Origin: Lachnospiraceae bacterium UBA3814
GTDB lineage: Bacteria > Bacillota > Clostridia > Lachnospirales > Lachnospiraceae
Length of the DNA stretch: 14,712 nucleotides
Direction: 5' to 3'
Assembly (NCBI GenBank): GCA_002368575.1
Contig: DFEA01000069.1
Span: 1-14,712, forward strand
Part shown: one piece after another, positions 5,271-12,363 of the stretch
How positions within the stretch are numbered: the first letter of the stretch is position 1
How the letters are laid out: the number at the start of each line of letters is the position of its first letter
Translations under genes and position numbers: made by a program
The notes under the pieces: generated by a model
Told to the model about the DNA's origin: nothing
The model's database searches: none
Seen by the model: only the letters and a program-made list of their open reading frames with translations

Positions 5271-7196
5271 TCAGGTGTACAGACTTGGTATCCCGCTGTA
5301 TTTTACCGATCTTTTTCCCGCCTCCGTAAGCTCTGAAAGAGCCGGAAAGCCTCCCTTAACATTATCATTGAGCCAGTCCATGCTGACTATTTCCTCATTT
5401 GTCAGCGGCGGAGCATCTGCCGCTTTTACGAGCCCGTTCTGGCTGTGGAGCTCACCGTCAAAGGGATGTATTATCTCAGTTACGATGGCCTTCTTGTATA
5501 TATCCAGCATCTTGTAGGTATTATAGCAGAGATTTGCTGAGGTTATCACATCTATTACCCCGGAGGACATTCCCCACCAATAGTTGAGCGCCTGATTCTT
5601 AATACTGTTTGTTTCCCTGTCCCAGCCGCCGTTCATGATATTCCTTACGATAAGCTCGTAATACTTTCCCCAGTCCCATACAGGCATGGCAAGGTTTTTC
5701 ACCGTTTGATCATCCTCGATCTGATACAGGCCGTAGTCTCTTGAGGCCTGGGCGGGATTGATGAGGTCGGGACCGGAAATGGTCCTTATCCCCTTTTCTT
5801 CCATGAATTCTCTCCAGCTGCCGTTCTCAAGAGAGGTCCAGGTAAGATATACCGAGATATCCGGATCTACCATGGCCGCGCCTATGGCAAAGGCATTTAT
5901 CCTCGCCGCCGCTCCATAGATAGGATAATCAGAAACATAGCCGATCCTGTGTCCCTTTGCAACGCTGGCCGCAAGCACTCCCATCAGGAACTTGGCCTCA
6001 TGCATCTTCCCGTAATAGGTACGCACGGTATTGTAGGAAAGGTTGATGGAGCAGTTTATGAACTTGATCCTCGGATAGGCTACTGCCGCCCTTAAGGCCA
6101 TGTCCATCTGCGTGGGCGAGGTGGTAACGATAAGATCCGCATGATCCTCCGCCGCCTCCCTCACAGCGTTCTCAAAGCTCTCCTCCGATTCCCTTCCGCT
6201 GAAGGCCGAGGTTTCGACGATCCCCTGGTAATATTCGGAAAGCTGGTTTCTTCCAAGCTCATGCCCGTATATCCATCTGGACTGGGAGGGCTCCCCGTCA
6301 TAGATAAAGGCTGCCTTAAAGGGCTTTTTCCTGGTGTAGAGCTTCGGACGCATAAGGACAGACAGCGACTGGTATGCGTCTTCAGCGGCATAGGGCTTTT
6401 CAACAAAGGCTATGGATTTTTCCCCGGATACCGTCAGAAATTCATTGTGCAGCTTTTCGATCTTCTTTTTTATCTCCTCGGGCCTGTCCGCCGCAAGCTC
6501 GTTAAACCCGAAAACGGTAATATATATAAGAAAAGCATCACTTACGGAGGTATTGTACTGCCCGGCCTTCGAGGAATAGACCTTCGAAAACACATAATAG
6601 CCCGTCTTCAGCTCGATGATCATTTCCTCATCCCACCTGCTGTCAAGATCCGCTCCCAGAATGTCCGCCAGCTTCTGGTAATACCCTTCCTCTGTAAAAA
6701 TTATATCATAGATCCCGCAGGCTCTGAAAAACCTGTCAAACTCATAATATATCCTGACATCCTTTTCATCATTCTTATCCGGAAGTATCCTTATGACATC
6801 GGCCATCACCTCTGCGGCATTGATATACTTTAATACGGAAACTCTCTTATTGCCCTCGAGGATATAGAACTTCCACATATATTCATAGGCCTTTACGGGA
6901 TCCCTTATACCTTCCTCCTGCTGGGCATTGAATATAGCCGTCCATTTTGTGGCAAACTCCGTGTTGGAATCCAGCAGAGGCATGAAATTATCGGCAAAAG
7001 CCTCCTGTCTGCCTCTGGTCTTTGTTCCCGTCACCTGTGCAAGCGGTATCTCCATTATCCCCGCGGTGATCTCTCCGCGGCTGGTTTTGGGGAAAAATTC
7101 CTCAAGCGCGGGCAGATATGGATACCGTCCTGAAACTACAGCCTTTTTGTAAGCTTTTTCTCCCAGCCTTTTAGCTTTCGTATATTCTTCGTTCAT
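5271..7196 (-). CDS. Signal-less BMP/PnrA-family protein with ParB-like N-terminal domain
   Basis: The 641-residue protein has two regions. Residues about 48-125 contain IPLAQVTGTKTRGRQ and FYILEGNKRVSVLKY, the latter like the G-N-K/H-R core of ParB/sulfiredoxin-fold proteins. Residues about 292-585 resemble the BMP/PnrA (Med) periplasmic-binding fold that in lipoproteins binds purine nucleosides: FKAAFIYDGEP, ADLIVTTSPTQMDMAL, AKFLMGVLAASVAKGHRIGYVSD and AAARINAFAIGA. There is no signal peptide or lipobox, so it should stay in the cytoplasm, unlike the transporter subunits of this family, and no ABC genes are nearby. The start at 7196 has AAGGAG 4 bases upstream; a second ATG 4 bases earlier is out of frame. 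It is the first gene of an operon with the phosphoesterase. A ligand-sensing role is inferred. Confidence 0.85.
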   Translation of the reverse strand: MNEEYTKAKRLGEKAYKKAVVSGRYPYLPALEEFFPKTSRGEITAGIMEIPLAQVTGTKTRGRQEAFADNFMPLLDSNTEFATKWTAIFNAQQEEGIRDPVKAYEYMWKFYILEGNKRVSVLKYINAAEVMADVIRILPDKNDEKDVRIYYEFDRFFRACGIYDIIFTEEGYYQKLADILGADLDSRWDEEMIIELKTGYYVFSKVYSSKAGQYNTSVSDAFLIYITVFGFNELAADRPEEIKKKIEKLHNEFLTVSGEKSIAFVEKPYAAEDAYQSLSVLMRPKLYTRKKPFKAAFIYDGEPSQSRWIYGHELGRNQLSEYYQGIVETSAFSGRESEESFENAVREAAEDHADLIVTTSPTQMDMALRAAVAYPRIKFINCSINLSYNTVRTYYGKMHEAKFLMGVLAASVAKGHRIGYVSDYPIYGAAARINAFAIGAAMVDPDISVYLTWTSLENGSWREFMEEKGIRTISGPDLINPAQASRDYGLYQIEDDQTVKNLAMPVWDWGKYYELIVRNIMNGGWDRETNSIKNQALNYWWGMSSGVIDVITSANLCYNTYKMLDIYKKAIVTEIIHPFDGELHSQNGLVKAADAPPLTNEEIVSMDWLNDNVKGGFPALSELTEAGKRSVKYSGIPSLYT

Positions 7197-7236
7197 TCAT
7201 CTCCTTACTGTGTTGATTATTTTCCAAAGGGTCCAC

Positions 7237-7265
7237 TTGTTATTAAAGATAAATTATAGTATCAT
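7237..7265 (+). promoter_or_regulatory. Probable promoter of the zinc-ribbon membrane protein gene
   Basis: -35 TTGTTA (7237-7242), a 17-bp spacer, and -10 TATCAT (7260-7265). The start would be near 7272, giving a structured leader of about 130 nt before the ATG at 7402. Confidence 0.5.
7253..7258 (-). promoter_or_regulatory. Candidate -10 of the divergent BMP-domain operon
   Basis: TATAAT on the minus strand lies 57 bp before the ATG at 7196. No convincing -35 is found 16-18 bp upstream. It sits inside the plus-strand promoter, so the two divergent promoters would compete or share a regulator. Confidence 0.4.
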
Positions 7266-7305
7266 ACTACATTAGATGATCCGGTCCCACAAGCAGATCG
7301 GATCG

Positions 7306-7376
7306 GTTCAAACCGGGGTTTGAACGAAAACGCGTGATCTGCCCCGGCAGATCGGCATAGTGGCAGCAAACGCCAC
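7306..7376 (+). promoter_or_regulatory. Three consecutive inverted repeats in the leader of the zinc-ribbon gene
   Basis: Three perfect inverted repeats follow one another: GTTCAAACC-GG-GGTTTGAAC (7306-7325), GATCTGCC-CC-GGCAGATC (7336-7353) and GTGGC-7-GCCAC (7360-7376). A further GCAGATC at 7293-7299 could pair with 7336-7342 instead. The first two have only 2-base centres, more like dimeric operator sites than RNA hairpins. None has a T-run, so they are not simple terminators. Confidence 0.55.
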
Positions 7377-7401
7377 AGATCATGAGATCAGGAGAAATAC
7401 C

Positions 7402-8625
7402 ATGGCAAAGTGTACTATATGCGGAGCAAATATTCCGAAAAACGGACAATTCTGCCCGAAATGCGGCGCCAGACTACAAATGCCGGTGCAAAAGCAGGAA
7501 AAACATCACGAAAACGAGGTATCCTTACAGGAGCAGGCCGTAAACGGACAGCCGGCTTATAATCAGTCAGCCCGCGCCCGGGGGATGCAGGATATGGCCT
7601 CAACCGGAGAGGCTGCCCAGGGCGACAGGGCCCGGAACAACCGCACTCCCAATAAACGCTACAGAAGAGAAAAAGCTCAGTTTCCCGGAGCTGATCCTCA
7701 AAGCTATCAGAACTATCAGGGTGATCCTCAGAGTTATCAGGGCTTTCAGGGCTATCAGGGCCAGGTGGCTGATCCTCAGGGCTACCAGAACTATCAGGGC
7801 TTTCAGGCCCAGGGGCCTGAGCCTCAGGGCTACCGGAACATTCCGGGAGCTGAAAACGCAGCTCCTGATCCCGCGAAGGCACCCTGCCCTTCCGTTTCAG
7901 TAAATACCCGGCAGCCGCACCGTTCAGCAAGCACCTTTTACGGGATCGCTTCCTTCCTTTTTTCGGTCGTGGCATTTTTCGGAGGCTATAAGGTCCTTAC
8001 ACTTTCTCTTGCTCTTGCAGCGGTAGTGCTCGGCATAATTGCTCTTGTCAAGAACTGCCGGCTTAAGGCCTTCCCGATCATCTCATTTGTCATTGCGGGC
8101 ATCGATATACTGTTTGCAACGATAGTCCTCATCGGCGGCGCGTTGTCATCAAATACCGCTGCCAATACCGTCCCGCTTAAGGTAAGCAGAGCCGGCATCG
8201 ATTTTTCGCTGCCTGCTTCCTTTACTGAAGCAAAAAGCAACGATACCTATACGATATACAGTTCGTCAAAGGATGGCAGCGCCATAGTTTTCTGCGAGAT
8301 GGACGGCGGACTGCCGGATGAGACCTTCATCATCGGGGCCAGCCAGTTCGATCAAAGCATTAACGATATGGTCGGCCAGATGATGTCCTCCTATGAAGCC
8401 GCCGGCTCTGCCAATACCAGGGTGTGTAACATGCCCTGCCGGGAAACCATCTATTCGGGCACTCTGGGCGAGGAAGCGGGCTACGCCGCTGTAAGCCTCA
8501 TAAACAATCAGGATGCCGGCAGGATGGTTCTCGTCATGACGGTCTGCACCGAAGCCCAAAAGCAGAGTGCGCTTAATAATTACCAGTCCATGCTTGCAAA
8601 CGCGGTCAGAACACCTGCACAGTAG
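7402..8625 (+). CDS. Zinc-ribbon membrane protein with Tyr/Gln-rich repeats and outer C-terminal domain
   Basis: This 407-residue protein is not assigned to a known function. It starts MAKCTICGANIPKNGQFCPKC, a four-Cys zinc ribbon (C4, C7, C18, C21). A hydrophilic Gln/Arg linker follows, then four imperfect units rich in Gln, Tyr and Gly at residues 98-155. About three hydrophobic spans lie at residues 179-195, 198-216 and 224-247. The remaining 160 residues (GIDFSLPASF ... NNYQSMLANAV) look like a globular domain on the far side of the membrane. I chose ATG 7402 because AGGAG lies 8 bases upstream and the zinc ribbon begins there; the frame opens 14 codons earlier without a ribosome site. 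The stop lies 3 bp from the end of the convergent malQ. Similar layouts are common in Firmicutes as uncharacterised zinc-ribbon proteins, suggesting an envelope-sensing or scaffold role. Confidence 0.85.
   Translation: MAKCTICGANIPKNGQFCPKCGARLQMPVQKQEKHHENEVSLQEQAVNGQPAYNQSARARGMQDMASTGEAAQGDRARNNRTPNKRYRREKAQFPGADPQSYQNYQGDPQSYQGFQGYQGQVADPQGYQNYQGFQAQGPEPQGYRNIPGAENAAPDPAKAPCPSVSVNTRQPHRSASTFYGIASFLFSVVAFFGGYKVLTLSLALAAVVLGIIALVKNCRLKAFPIISFVIAGIDILFATIVLIGGALSSNTAANTVPLKVSRAGIDFSLPASFTEAKSNDTYTIYSSSKDGSAIVFCEMDGGLPDETFIIGASQFDQSINDMVGQMMSSYEAAGSANTRVCNMPCRETIYSGTLGEEAGYAAVSLINNQDAGRMVLVMTVCTEAQKQSALNNYQSMLANAVRTPAQ
7693..7866 (+). repeat. Degenerate tandem repeat encoding (D/E)PQ(S/G)Y units
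   Basis: Four units start at 7693, 7723, 7771 and 7819. The first is 30 bp and the others are 48 bp (16 codons). Unit starts read DPQSYQNYQG, DPQSYQGFQG, DPQGYQNYQG and EPQGYRNIPG. Repeat copies diverge at third positions, so the array is not very recent. Confidence 0.8.
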
Positions 8626-8628
8626 GGT

Positions 8629-10149
8629 TTAAGCCTTCTTTTCCGAAGGCACGGGGACCCTGCTGTAGGTCTCCGAAAGCTCTCTGATGCTTCGGGCGAG
8701 GTCCTGTGAAAGGAAATTCGGCTTTAATCTCCACTGCCAGTTTCCTTCACTCGTACCCGGTGAATTGATCCTGGCTTCCTTACCCTTGCACAGATAATCC
8801 TGAATGGGAATGATACAGAGGTCCGCCACCGATCTGTAGGCCTCCCTTATAAAGTCCCAGACAAACTGGCCGTAATCCGTATTTCTGGAATTTATGTAGC
8901 GTCTTGCGAAGTCTCTCTCCCCGTCGTTTATCTCCTCTATCCAGGCACGTGTCGGTGTATTATCATGAGTTCCGGTGTATACGACACAGTTTTTTATATG
9001 CCTGTGATTCACATAATAGCTGTCCCAGCTGGTAAAGCCGTACTGAAGGACCTTCATGCCCGGAAAGCCCGAATCCTTAAGCAGCTTTTCGTTCTCGGGA
9101 GTGTTATTACCAAGATCCTCGGCTATAATGTTTAATTCCCCGATCTCCTTCCTTAAGGCATTAAACAGCTCCATACCGGGGCCTTTTCTGTTCTCCCCGT
9201 GCTCGGCGGTCTCATCGCCGTAGGGTATCGCGTAATATTCACAGAACCCGTGGAAATGATCCACTCTGATAACATCATAGAATTCGTAATTTCTCTTTAT
9301 CCTTTTTACCCACCAGTCATAACCGCTCTTCTTAAGCGCATCCCAGTCATAGACAGGGTTGCCCCACAGCTGCCCTGTCCTTGAGAAGGCATCCGGCGGG
9401 CATCCCGCCACTACCTTGGGAAGGAGCTCATCATCCATCTGAAATACCTCGGGATGAGACCAGGCATCCGCTGAGTCCAGGGAAACGTAAAACGGAAGAT
9501 CACCTATGATCTTAACATTTTTATCATTTGCGTATTTTTTAAGCTTGTTCCACTGCACATCGAATTCGTACTGGATAAAGCAGATGAAATCAAGCTCATC
9601 GGAAAGCTCCTCCCTGGCCTTTTTACAGGCCTTCTCGTCACGCTTTCTCAGTCCCTCCTCCCATGTAAGCCAGGAAGCACCGTCCTTACTTTTCTTGATC
9701 GCGTTAAATAACGCGTAATCCTCTATCCAGTAGGCCTCTCTCTTTAAGAAGGCCTCATAAGCCTTTTTTTCCTCCCCGTCGCTCTTAAGCCTTTCCTGAA
9801 AGCGTACAAAGGCTTTCCTTAAGAGCGTAAACCTGTTTTCGTAAAGAGCTCCGTAATCGACCCTTTCCTCATCGTCTCCGAAGAACATGCCGTTACATTC
9901 GTCCCAGGTAAGCAGCCCATCCTCGATCAGCTTTTCGGGTGAAACAAAATACGGATTCCCGGCAAAAGCAGAAAAGGGCTGGTACGGGGAATCACCGTAG
10001 CCCGTAGGTCCCACGGGAAGGATCTGCCAGAAGCCCTGTGCGGACTGATAAAGAAAATCCACAAAATCATAGGCCTCCCTGGAAAAGCACCCTATACCGA
10101 ACCGGGACGCCAGCGAAAAAACAGGAAGCAGCACACCACTCTCTCTCAT
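8629..10149 (-). CDS. malQ: 4-alpha-glucanotransferase (amylomaltase, GH77)
   Basis: MalQ transfers alpha-1,4-glucan segments between maltodextrins and releases glucose; it acts in the cytoplasm in maltose and glycogen metabolism. The 506 residues match the short bacterial form. Conserved segments are seen in order: ILPVGPTGYGDSPYQPFSAFAGNPY (44-67), GDLPFYVSLDSADAW (216-230), the nucleophile D297 in RVDHFHGF, the acid/base E344 in IIAEDLG and the third carboxylate D396 in GTHDN. This spacing matches Thermus amylomaltase (293/340/395). AGGAGGGG stands 7 bases before the ATG at 10149. It is monocistronic, follows the rubrerythrin terminator and converges with the zinc-ribbon gene. No other maltose gene is in the window. 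A short hairpin (GCCTTC 8633-8638 with GAAGGC 8645-8650) lies over its last codons. Confidence 0.97.
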   Translation of the reverse strand: MRESGVLLPVFSLASRFGIGCFSREAYDFVDFLYQSAQGFWQILPVGPTGYGDSPYQPFSAFAGNPYFVSPEKLIEDGLLTWDECNGMFFGDDEERVDYGALYENRFTLLRKAFVRFQERLKSDGEEKKAYEAFLKREAYWIEDYALFNAIKKSKDGASWLTWEEGLRKRDEKACKKAREELSDELDFICFIQYEFDVQWNKLKKYANDKNVKIIGDLPFYVSLDSADAWSHPEVFQMDDELLPKVVAGCPPDAFSRTGQLWGNPVYDWDALKKSGYDWWVKRIKRNYEFYDVIRVDHFHGFCEYYAIPYGDETAEHGENRKGPGMELFNALRKEIGELNIIAEDLGNNTPENEKLLKDSGFPGMKVLQYGFTSWDSYYVNHRHIKNCVVYTGTHDNTPTRAWIEEINDGERDFARRYINSRNTDYGQFVWDFIREAYRSVADLCIIPIQDYLCKGKEARINSPGTSEGNWQWRLKPNFLSQDLARSIRELSETYSRVPVPSEKKA

Positions 10150-10165
10150 TTTTAATCCCCTCCTA

Positions 10166-10243
10166 TGATATCAGTATCAATGACTCGAGCGAGTCAATGT
10201 AGTGTTTCTCACTAATATATGGACAGTATTCTATCATAGAATA
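10166..10243 (-). promoter_or_regulatory. malQ upstream region with three inverted repeats
   Basis: Three short perfect inverted repeats occur upstream of malQ: TGATA-4-TATCA (10166-10179), TGACTCG-AG-CGAGTCA (10181-10196) and TATTCTA-TCA-TAGAATA (10227-10243). A possible -10 TATATT (minus strand, 10219-10214) has a weak -35 overlapping the third repeat. A regulator site controlling malQ is plausible. The sites do not match the usual LacI/MalR operator that I recall. Confidence 0.4.
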
Positions 10244-10253
10244 AAAACAGAGT

Positions 10254-10290
10254 CAAAAAAAGGAACAGGTCTGAAGGACCCGTTCCCTTT
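10254..10290 (-). terminator. Rho-independent terminator after the rubrerythrin gene
   Basis: On the minus strand a 10-bp stem pairs 10286-10277 with 10271-10262 (GGAACGGGTC with GACCTGTTCC, one G-U pair) around a 5-nt loop. It is followed by seven T residues (10261-10255). It lies 57 bp past the rubrerythrin stop and separates that gene from malQ. Confidence 0.9.
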
Positions 10291-10347
10291 ATAAAGACAT
10301 AAGCCGGCAGATCACCAAAGACCGGACCCGCTTTGCGCCCTGACCTT

Positions 10348-10890
10348 CTATCCGAAATATCTCTTAAGAAGGCCTTCAAAGGCCTTTCCGTGCCTTGCCT
10401 CATCCCTGGCCATTTCATGTACGGTATCATGGATGGCATCAAGATCGAGCGCCTTTGCCCTCTTTGCAAGATCGGTCTTTCCGGTGGTGGCACCGTTCTC
10501 ACCCTCTACCCTTGCCTCAAGGTTCTTCTTTGTGGAATCAGATATCACCTCTCCCAGAAGCTCCGCGAATTTGGAAGCGTGATCGGCCTCCTCAAAGGCA
10601 GCGGTCTTAAAATACTCTCCTATCTCGGGATAGCCCTCTCTGAAGGCAACCCTGCTCATTGCGAGGTACATTCCCACCTCAGAGCACTCTGCCTGGAAGT
10701 TGCTCCTGAGATCCTCTATTATATCATCCGGAGCACCCTTTGCCACGCCTACAACATGCTCCGCGGCCCAGGTGAGCTCACCCTCCTGTTTTTTGAATTT
10801 CTCCGCGGGTGCATGACATACGGGGCACTCAGCCGGCGGCTCGTCACCCTCATGAACATATCCGCATACAGAACAAACATATTTAGCCAT
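10348..10890 (-). CDS. rbr: Reverse rubrerythrin (rubredoxin domain first, then diiron domain)
   Basis: This 180-residue protein reduces hydrogen peroxide, and possibly oxygen, in anaerobes, with electrons passing from the rubredoxin-type iron to a diiron site. The N-terminal [Fe(SCys)4] site is formed by C6, C9, C22 and C25 (CSVCGY ... CPVCH). The ferritin-like part follows: E68 and E71 in AECSEVGMY, E101 and H104 in FEEADH, and E164 and H167 in ARDEARHG. The domain order is the opposite of classical rubrerythrin and matches the clostridial oxygen-induced 'reverse' type. AAGGAGG lies 7 bases before the ATG at 10890 and a strong terminator follows. I see no clear PerR-type box upstream. The family is secure; the symbol is generic. 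Confidence 0.95.
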   Translation of the reverse strand: MAKYVCSVCGYVHEGDEPPAECPVCHAPAEKFKKQEGELTWAAEHVVGVAKGAPDDIIEDLRSNFQAECSEVGMYLAMSRVAFREGYPEIGEYFKTAAFEEADHASKFAELLGEVISDSTKKNLEARVEGENGATTGKTDLAKRAKALDLDAIHDTVHEMARDEARHGKAFEGLLKRYFG

Positions 10891-11003
10891 AAAAATACCT
10901 CCTTATAAACTCCGGTAATCACATTTACCTTATTTCATCCTATATTACACTATTTTGAAATGACACGGAAGCTAAAGCTGCAAAATTTATATAAGTATAA
11001 TAA

Positions 11004-11528
11004 TTAGAACGGGATCCGCTTTTTTATTTCGGGGCCGATCACCGAAACAGCCACGATCTTTATAAGATCCACTATGATAAAGGGCAGGACTCCCACCGCA
11101 AGAGCTTCCTTAAAGGGCAGCTTCATCTGGTAAGAAAGCCAGGTGGTCCCCAGAAGATACAGGACCCAGGTAGATGCCTCCATAGCCAGTATACAGATGA
11201 TCCTTTTGTTCCAGAATCTGTCTATCACAATGCCGCTTAAAATAGCCATCGGAATAAACCCGATTATATATCCCCCCGTAGGGCCCATAAGCTTAGCCGG
11301 CCCTCCTGAAAAGCCGGAAAACACGGGAAGGCCCGCAAGTCCCAGAAGCAGGTATATAACTACGGACATGCAGCCCGCCTCGGTCCCCAGAACATAGACG
11401 GCCAGAAAGACCGCAAAGTTTGTAAGTGAGACCGGAACGGGTCCTATAGGAAGGGAAACAGGTCCCAGTATGCATATCACTGCCGCCATAAGCGCAGTTA
11501 AGGTGAGAGTTTTTGTTTTAATGGTCAA
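11004..11528 (-). CDS. bioY: BioY, biotin-binding S component of an ECF transporter
   Basis: BioY is the membrane subunit that binds biotin; in Firmicutes it usually works with the shared EcfAA'T energising module encoded elsewhere, which is absent here. The 174 residues form about six hydrophobic spans. Family signatures are IGPVPVSLTNFAVFLAVYVLG (28-48), GLAGLPVFSGFSGG (63-76), the GPTGGY motif (82-87) and DLIKIVAV near residue 154. The start is TTG at 11528: GGAGG lies 7 bases upstream and no ATG fits before residue 14. The gene stands 86 bp after the PRTase-like gene on the same strand. A weak promoter (TTTACA 11572-11567, 17 bp, TGATAT 11549-11544) may serve it. I see no BirA operator. 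Confidence 0.93.
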   Translation of the reverse strand: MTIKTKTLTLTALMAAVICILGPVSLPIGPVPVSLTNFAVFLAVYVLGTEAGCMSVVIYLLLGLAGLPVFSGFSGGPAKLMGPTGGYIIGFIPMAILSGIVIDRFWNKRIICILAMEASTWVLYLLGTTWLSYQMKLPFKEALAVGVLPFIIVDLIKIVAVSVIGPEIKKRIPF

Positions 11529-11543
11529 TTTTAATCCTCCGTA

Positions 11544-11572
11544 ATATCATTTTATTTTTTCTAATCTGTAAA
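11544..11572 (-). promoter_or_regulatory. Possible promoter of bioY
   Basis: TTTACA (11572-11567), a 17-bp spacer and TGATAT (11549-11544) on the minus strand. The -10 match is poor, so bioY may instead be read through from the PRTase-like gene. Confidence 0.3.
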
Positions 11573-11614
11573 GCCCGGTCCCTTAAGGCCGCATCCGTCT
11601 GAGCGTTACACGGC

Positions 11615-12253
11615 TCAAAGCGTGGAATAACCGAAACCGTTACATATTGCGTCCACCACGACTCCTGACTGGCATAATGGACAGTTGTCCGGTTTATAGC
11701 TGGAATAATCCGGAAGGTCGCTTATTGAATAGAGAGAACGTATCTGAACGTTGTCTATCTGCCTTCCCAGAGAAAAGATGGCTGAAATGCCCACTACGCT
11801 GCCCTTGTAGAAATTCACTGAGCCTATGGCGCTCTTTAAGGTCCCGCCGGTAGTTGCGGTATCGATAAGAATAAGCACCCTTTTTCCCCTGATCATGTGC
11901 TGGTTATTCTCACGGAACATCATCTGACCGCTCACATTGTATTCAGGACTTGTGATGTAAATGGTCTTATGGGCATTTGCGGAAACCATTCCGGCCTTGG
12001 TCAGCTTGTTGGCAAGGTATGCGCCTACGACCTCCATCCCGTTTAAGCAGAGAATGGTATCGATAACATCGGAAGCAAGGTAGCTTTCCGCAAGCTCCTC
12101 TCCCGTAGCCCTTGCCTCACGCTGTCTTGATTTCATATCACTGAGATCCATATAATAATTTACGTGAGAGTTAGGTGTGATAAAATGACCCGGAATATAT
12201 CTGAGCACTACATCTTTATTTCTCTGATGATCGATCTTCTTGTAATCCTGCAT
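11615..12253 (-). CDS. Phosphoribosyltransferase (orotate PRTase-like)
   Basis: A type I phosphoribosyltransferase fold of 212 residues, expected to move a ribose-5-phosphate from PRPP to a base, or to bind PRPP for regulation. The PRPP loop is seen at 126-138 as VLILIDTATTGGT. Classical PRTases have two adjacent acidic residues here (DDxxTTG); this protein has Ile130-Asp131, so one is missing. The N-terminal part (YIPGHFITPNSHVNYYMDLS) resembles OPRT-like proteins of clostridia. A late Cys pair (C191-PL-C194) may bind metal. AGGGGG is 8 bases before the ATG at 12253 and a consensus promoter precedes it. bioY follows at 86 bp. There are no pyrimidine genes nearby, so a true PyrE role is doubtful. 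Confidence 0.82.
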   Translation of the reverse strand: MQDYKKIDHQRNKDVVLRYIPGHFITPNSHVNYYMDLSDMKSRQREARATGEELAESYLASDVIDTILCLNGMEVVGAYLANKLTKAGMVSANAHKTIYITSPEYNVSGQMMFRENNQHMIRGKRVLILIDTATTGGTLKSAIGSVNFYKGSVVGISAIFSLGRQIDNVQIRSLYSISDLPDYSSYKPDNCPLCQSGVVVDAICNGFGYSTL

Positions 12254-12289
12254 TTTTACAACCCCCTTTTCAAATTATCAGTATAAAGC

Positions 12290-12319
12290 ATTATACCATA
12301 TAAGTACCGCAGGGGTCAA
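12290..12319 (-). promoter_or_regulatory. Strong promoter of the PRTase-like gene
   Basis: On the minus strand: -35 TTGACC (12319-12314), an 18-bp spacer, and consensus -10 TATAAT (12295-12290) with an extended TGG. Transcription should start near 12283, leaving a leader of about 30 nt. Confidence 0.8.
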
Positions 12320-12326
12320 AGCTTAC

Positions 12327-12363
12327 GTAACCGTTCACCGAAAGATGAACGGCTGCACGTTAC
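12327..12363. other. Perfect hairpin just upstream of the PRTase promoter
   Basis: CCGTTCA (12331-12337) pairs with TGAACGG (12346-12352). Outer bases GTAAC (12327-12331) and GTTAC (12359-12363) can extend the structure around a 7-nt bulge. It sits 8 bp beyond the -35 element, so it could be an operator or part of an unrecognised RNA. Confidence 0.45.

Noticed and set aside
6141..6833. Plus-strand 230-codon frame
   Set aside because: It lies entirely opposite the BMP-domain gene, whose protein is well supported. Frame length is explained by codon bias of the true gene.
7693..7866. CRISPR-like spacing of short repeats
   Set aside because: The repeats are in frame within a coding sequence, lack unique spacers and are degenerate at third positions.
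7415..7975. Minus-strand 186-codon frame rich in Pro/Ser/Asp
   Set aside because: It is the mirror of the zinc-ribbon protein's repeat region. Its apparent repeats are those of the sense strand, and it lacks a ribosome site.
11529..11614. Biotin- or other ligand-responsive riboswitch before bioY
   Set aside because: The gap is only 86 bp, has no extended stems beyond a short CCTTAAGG palindrome, and no BirA half-sites were found.
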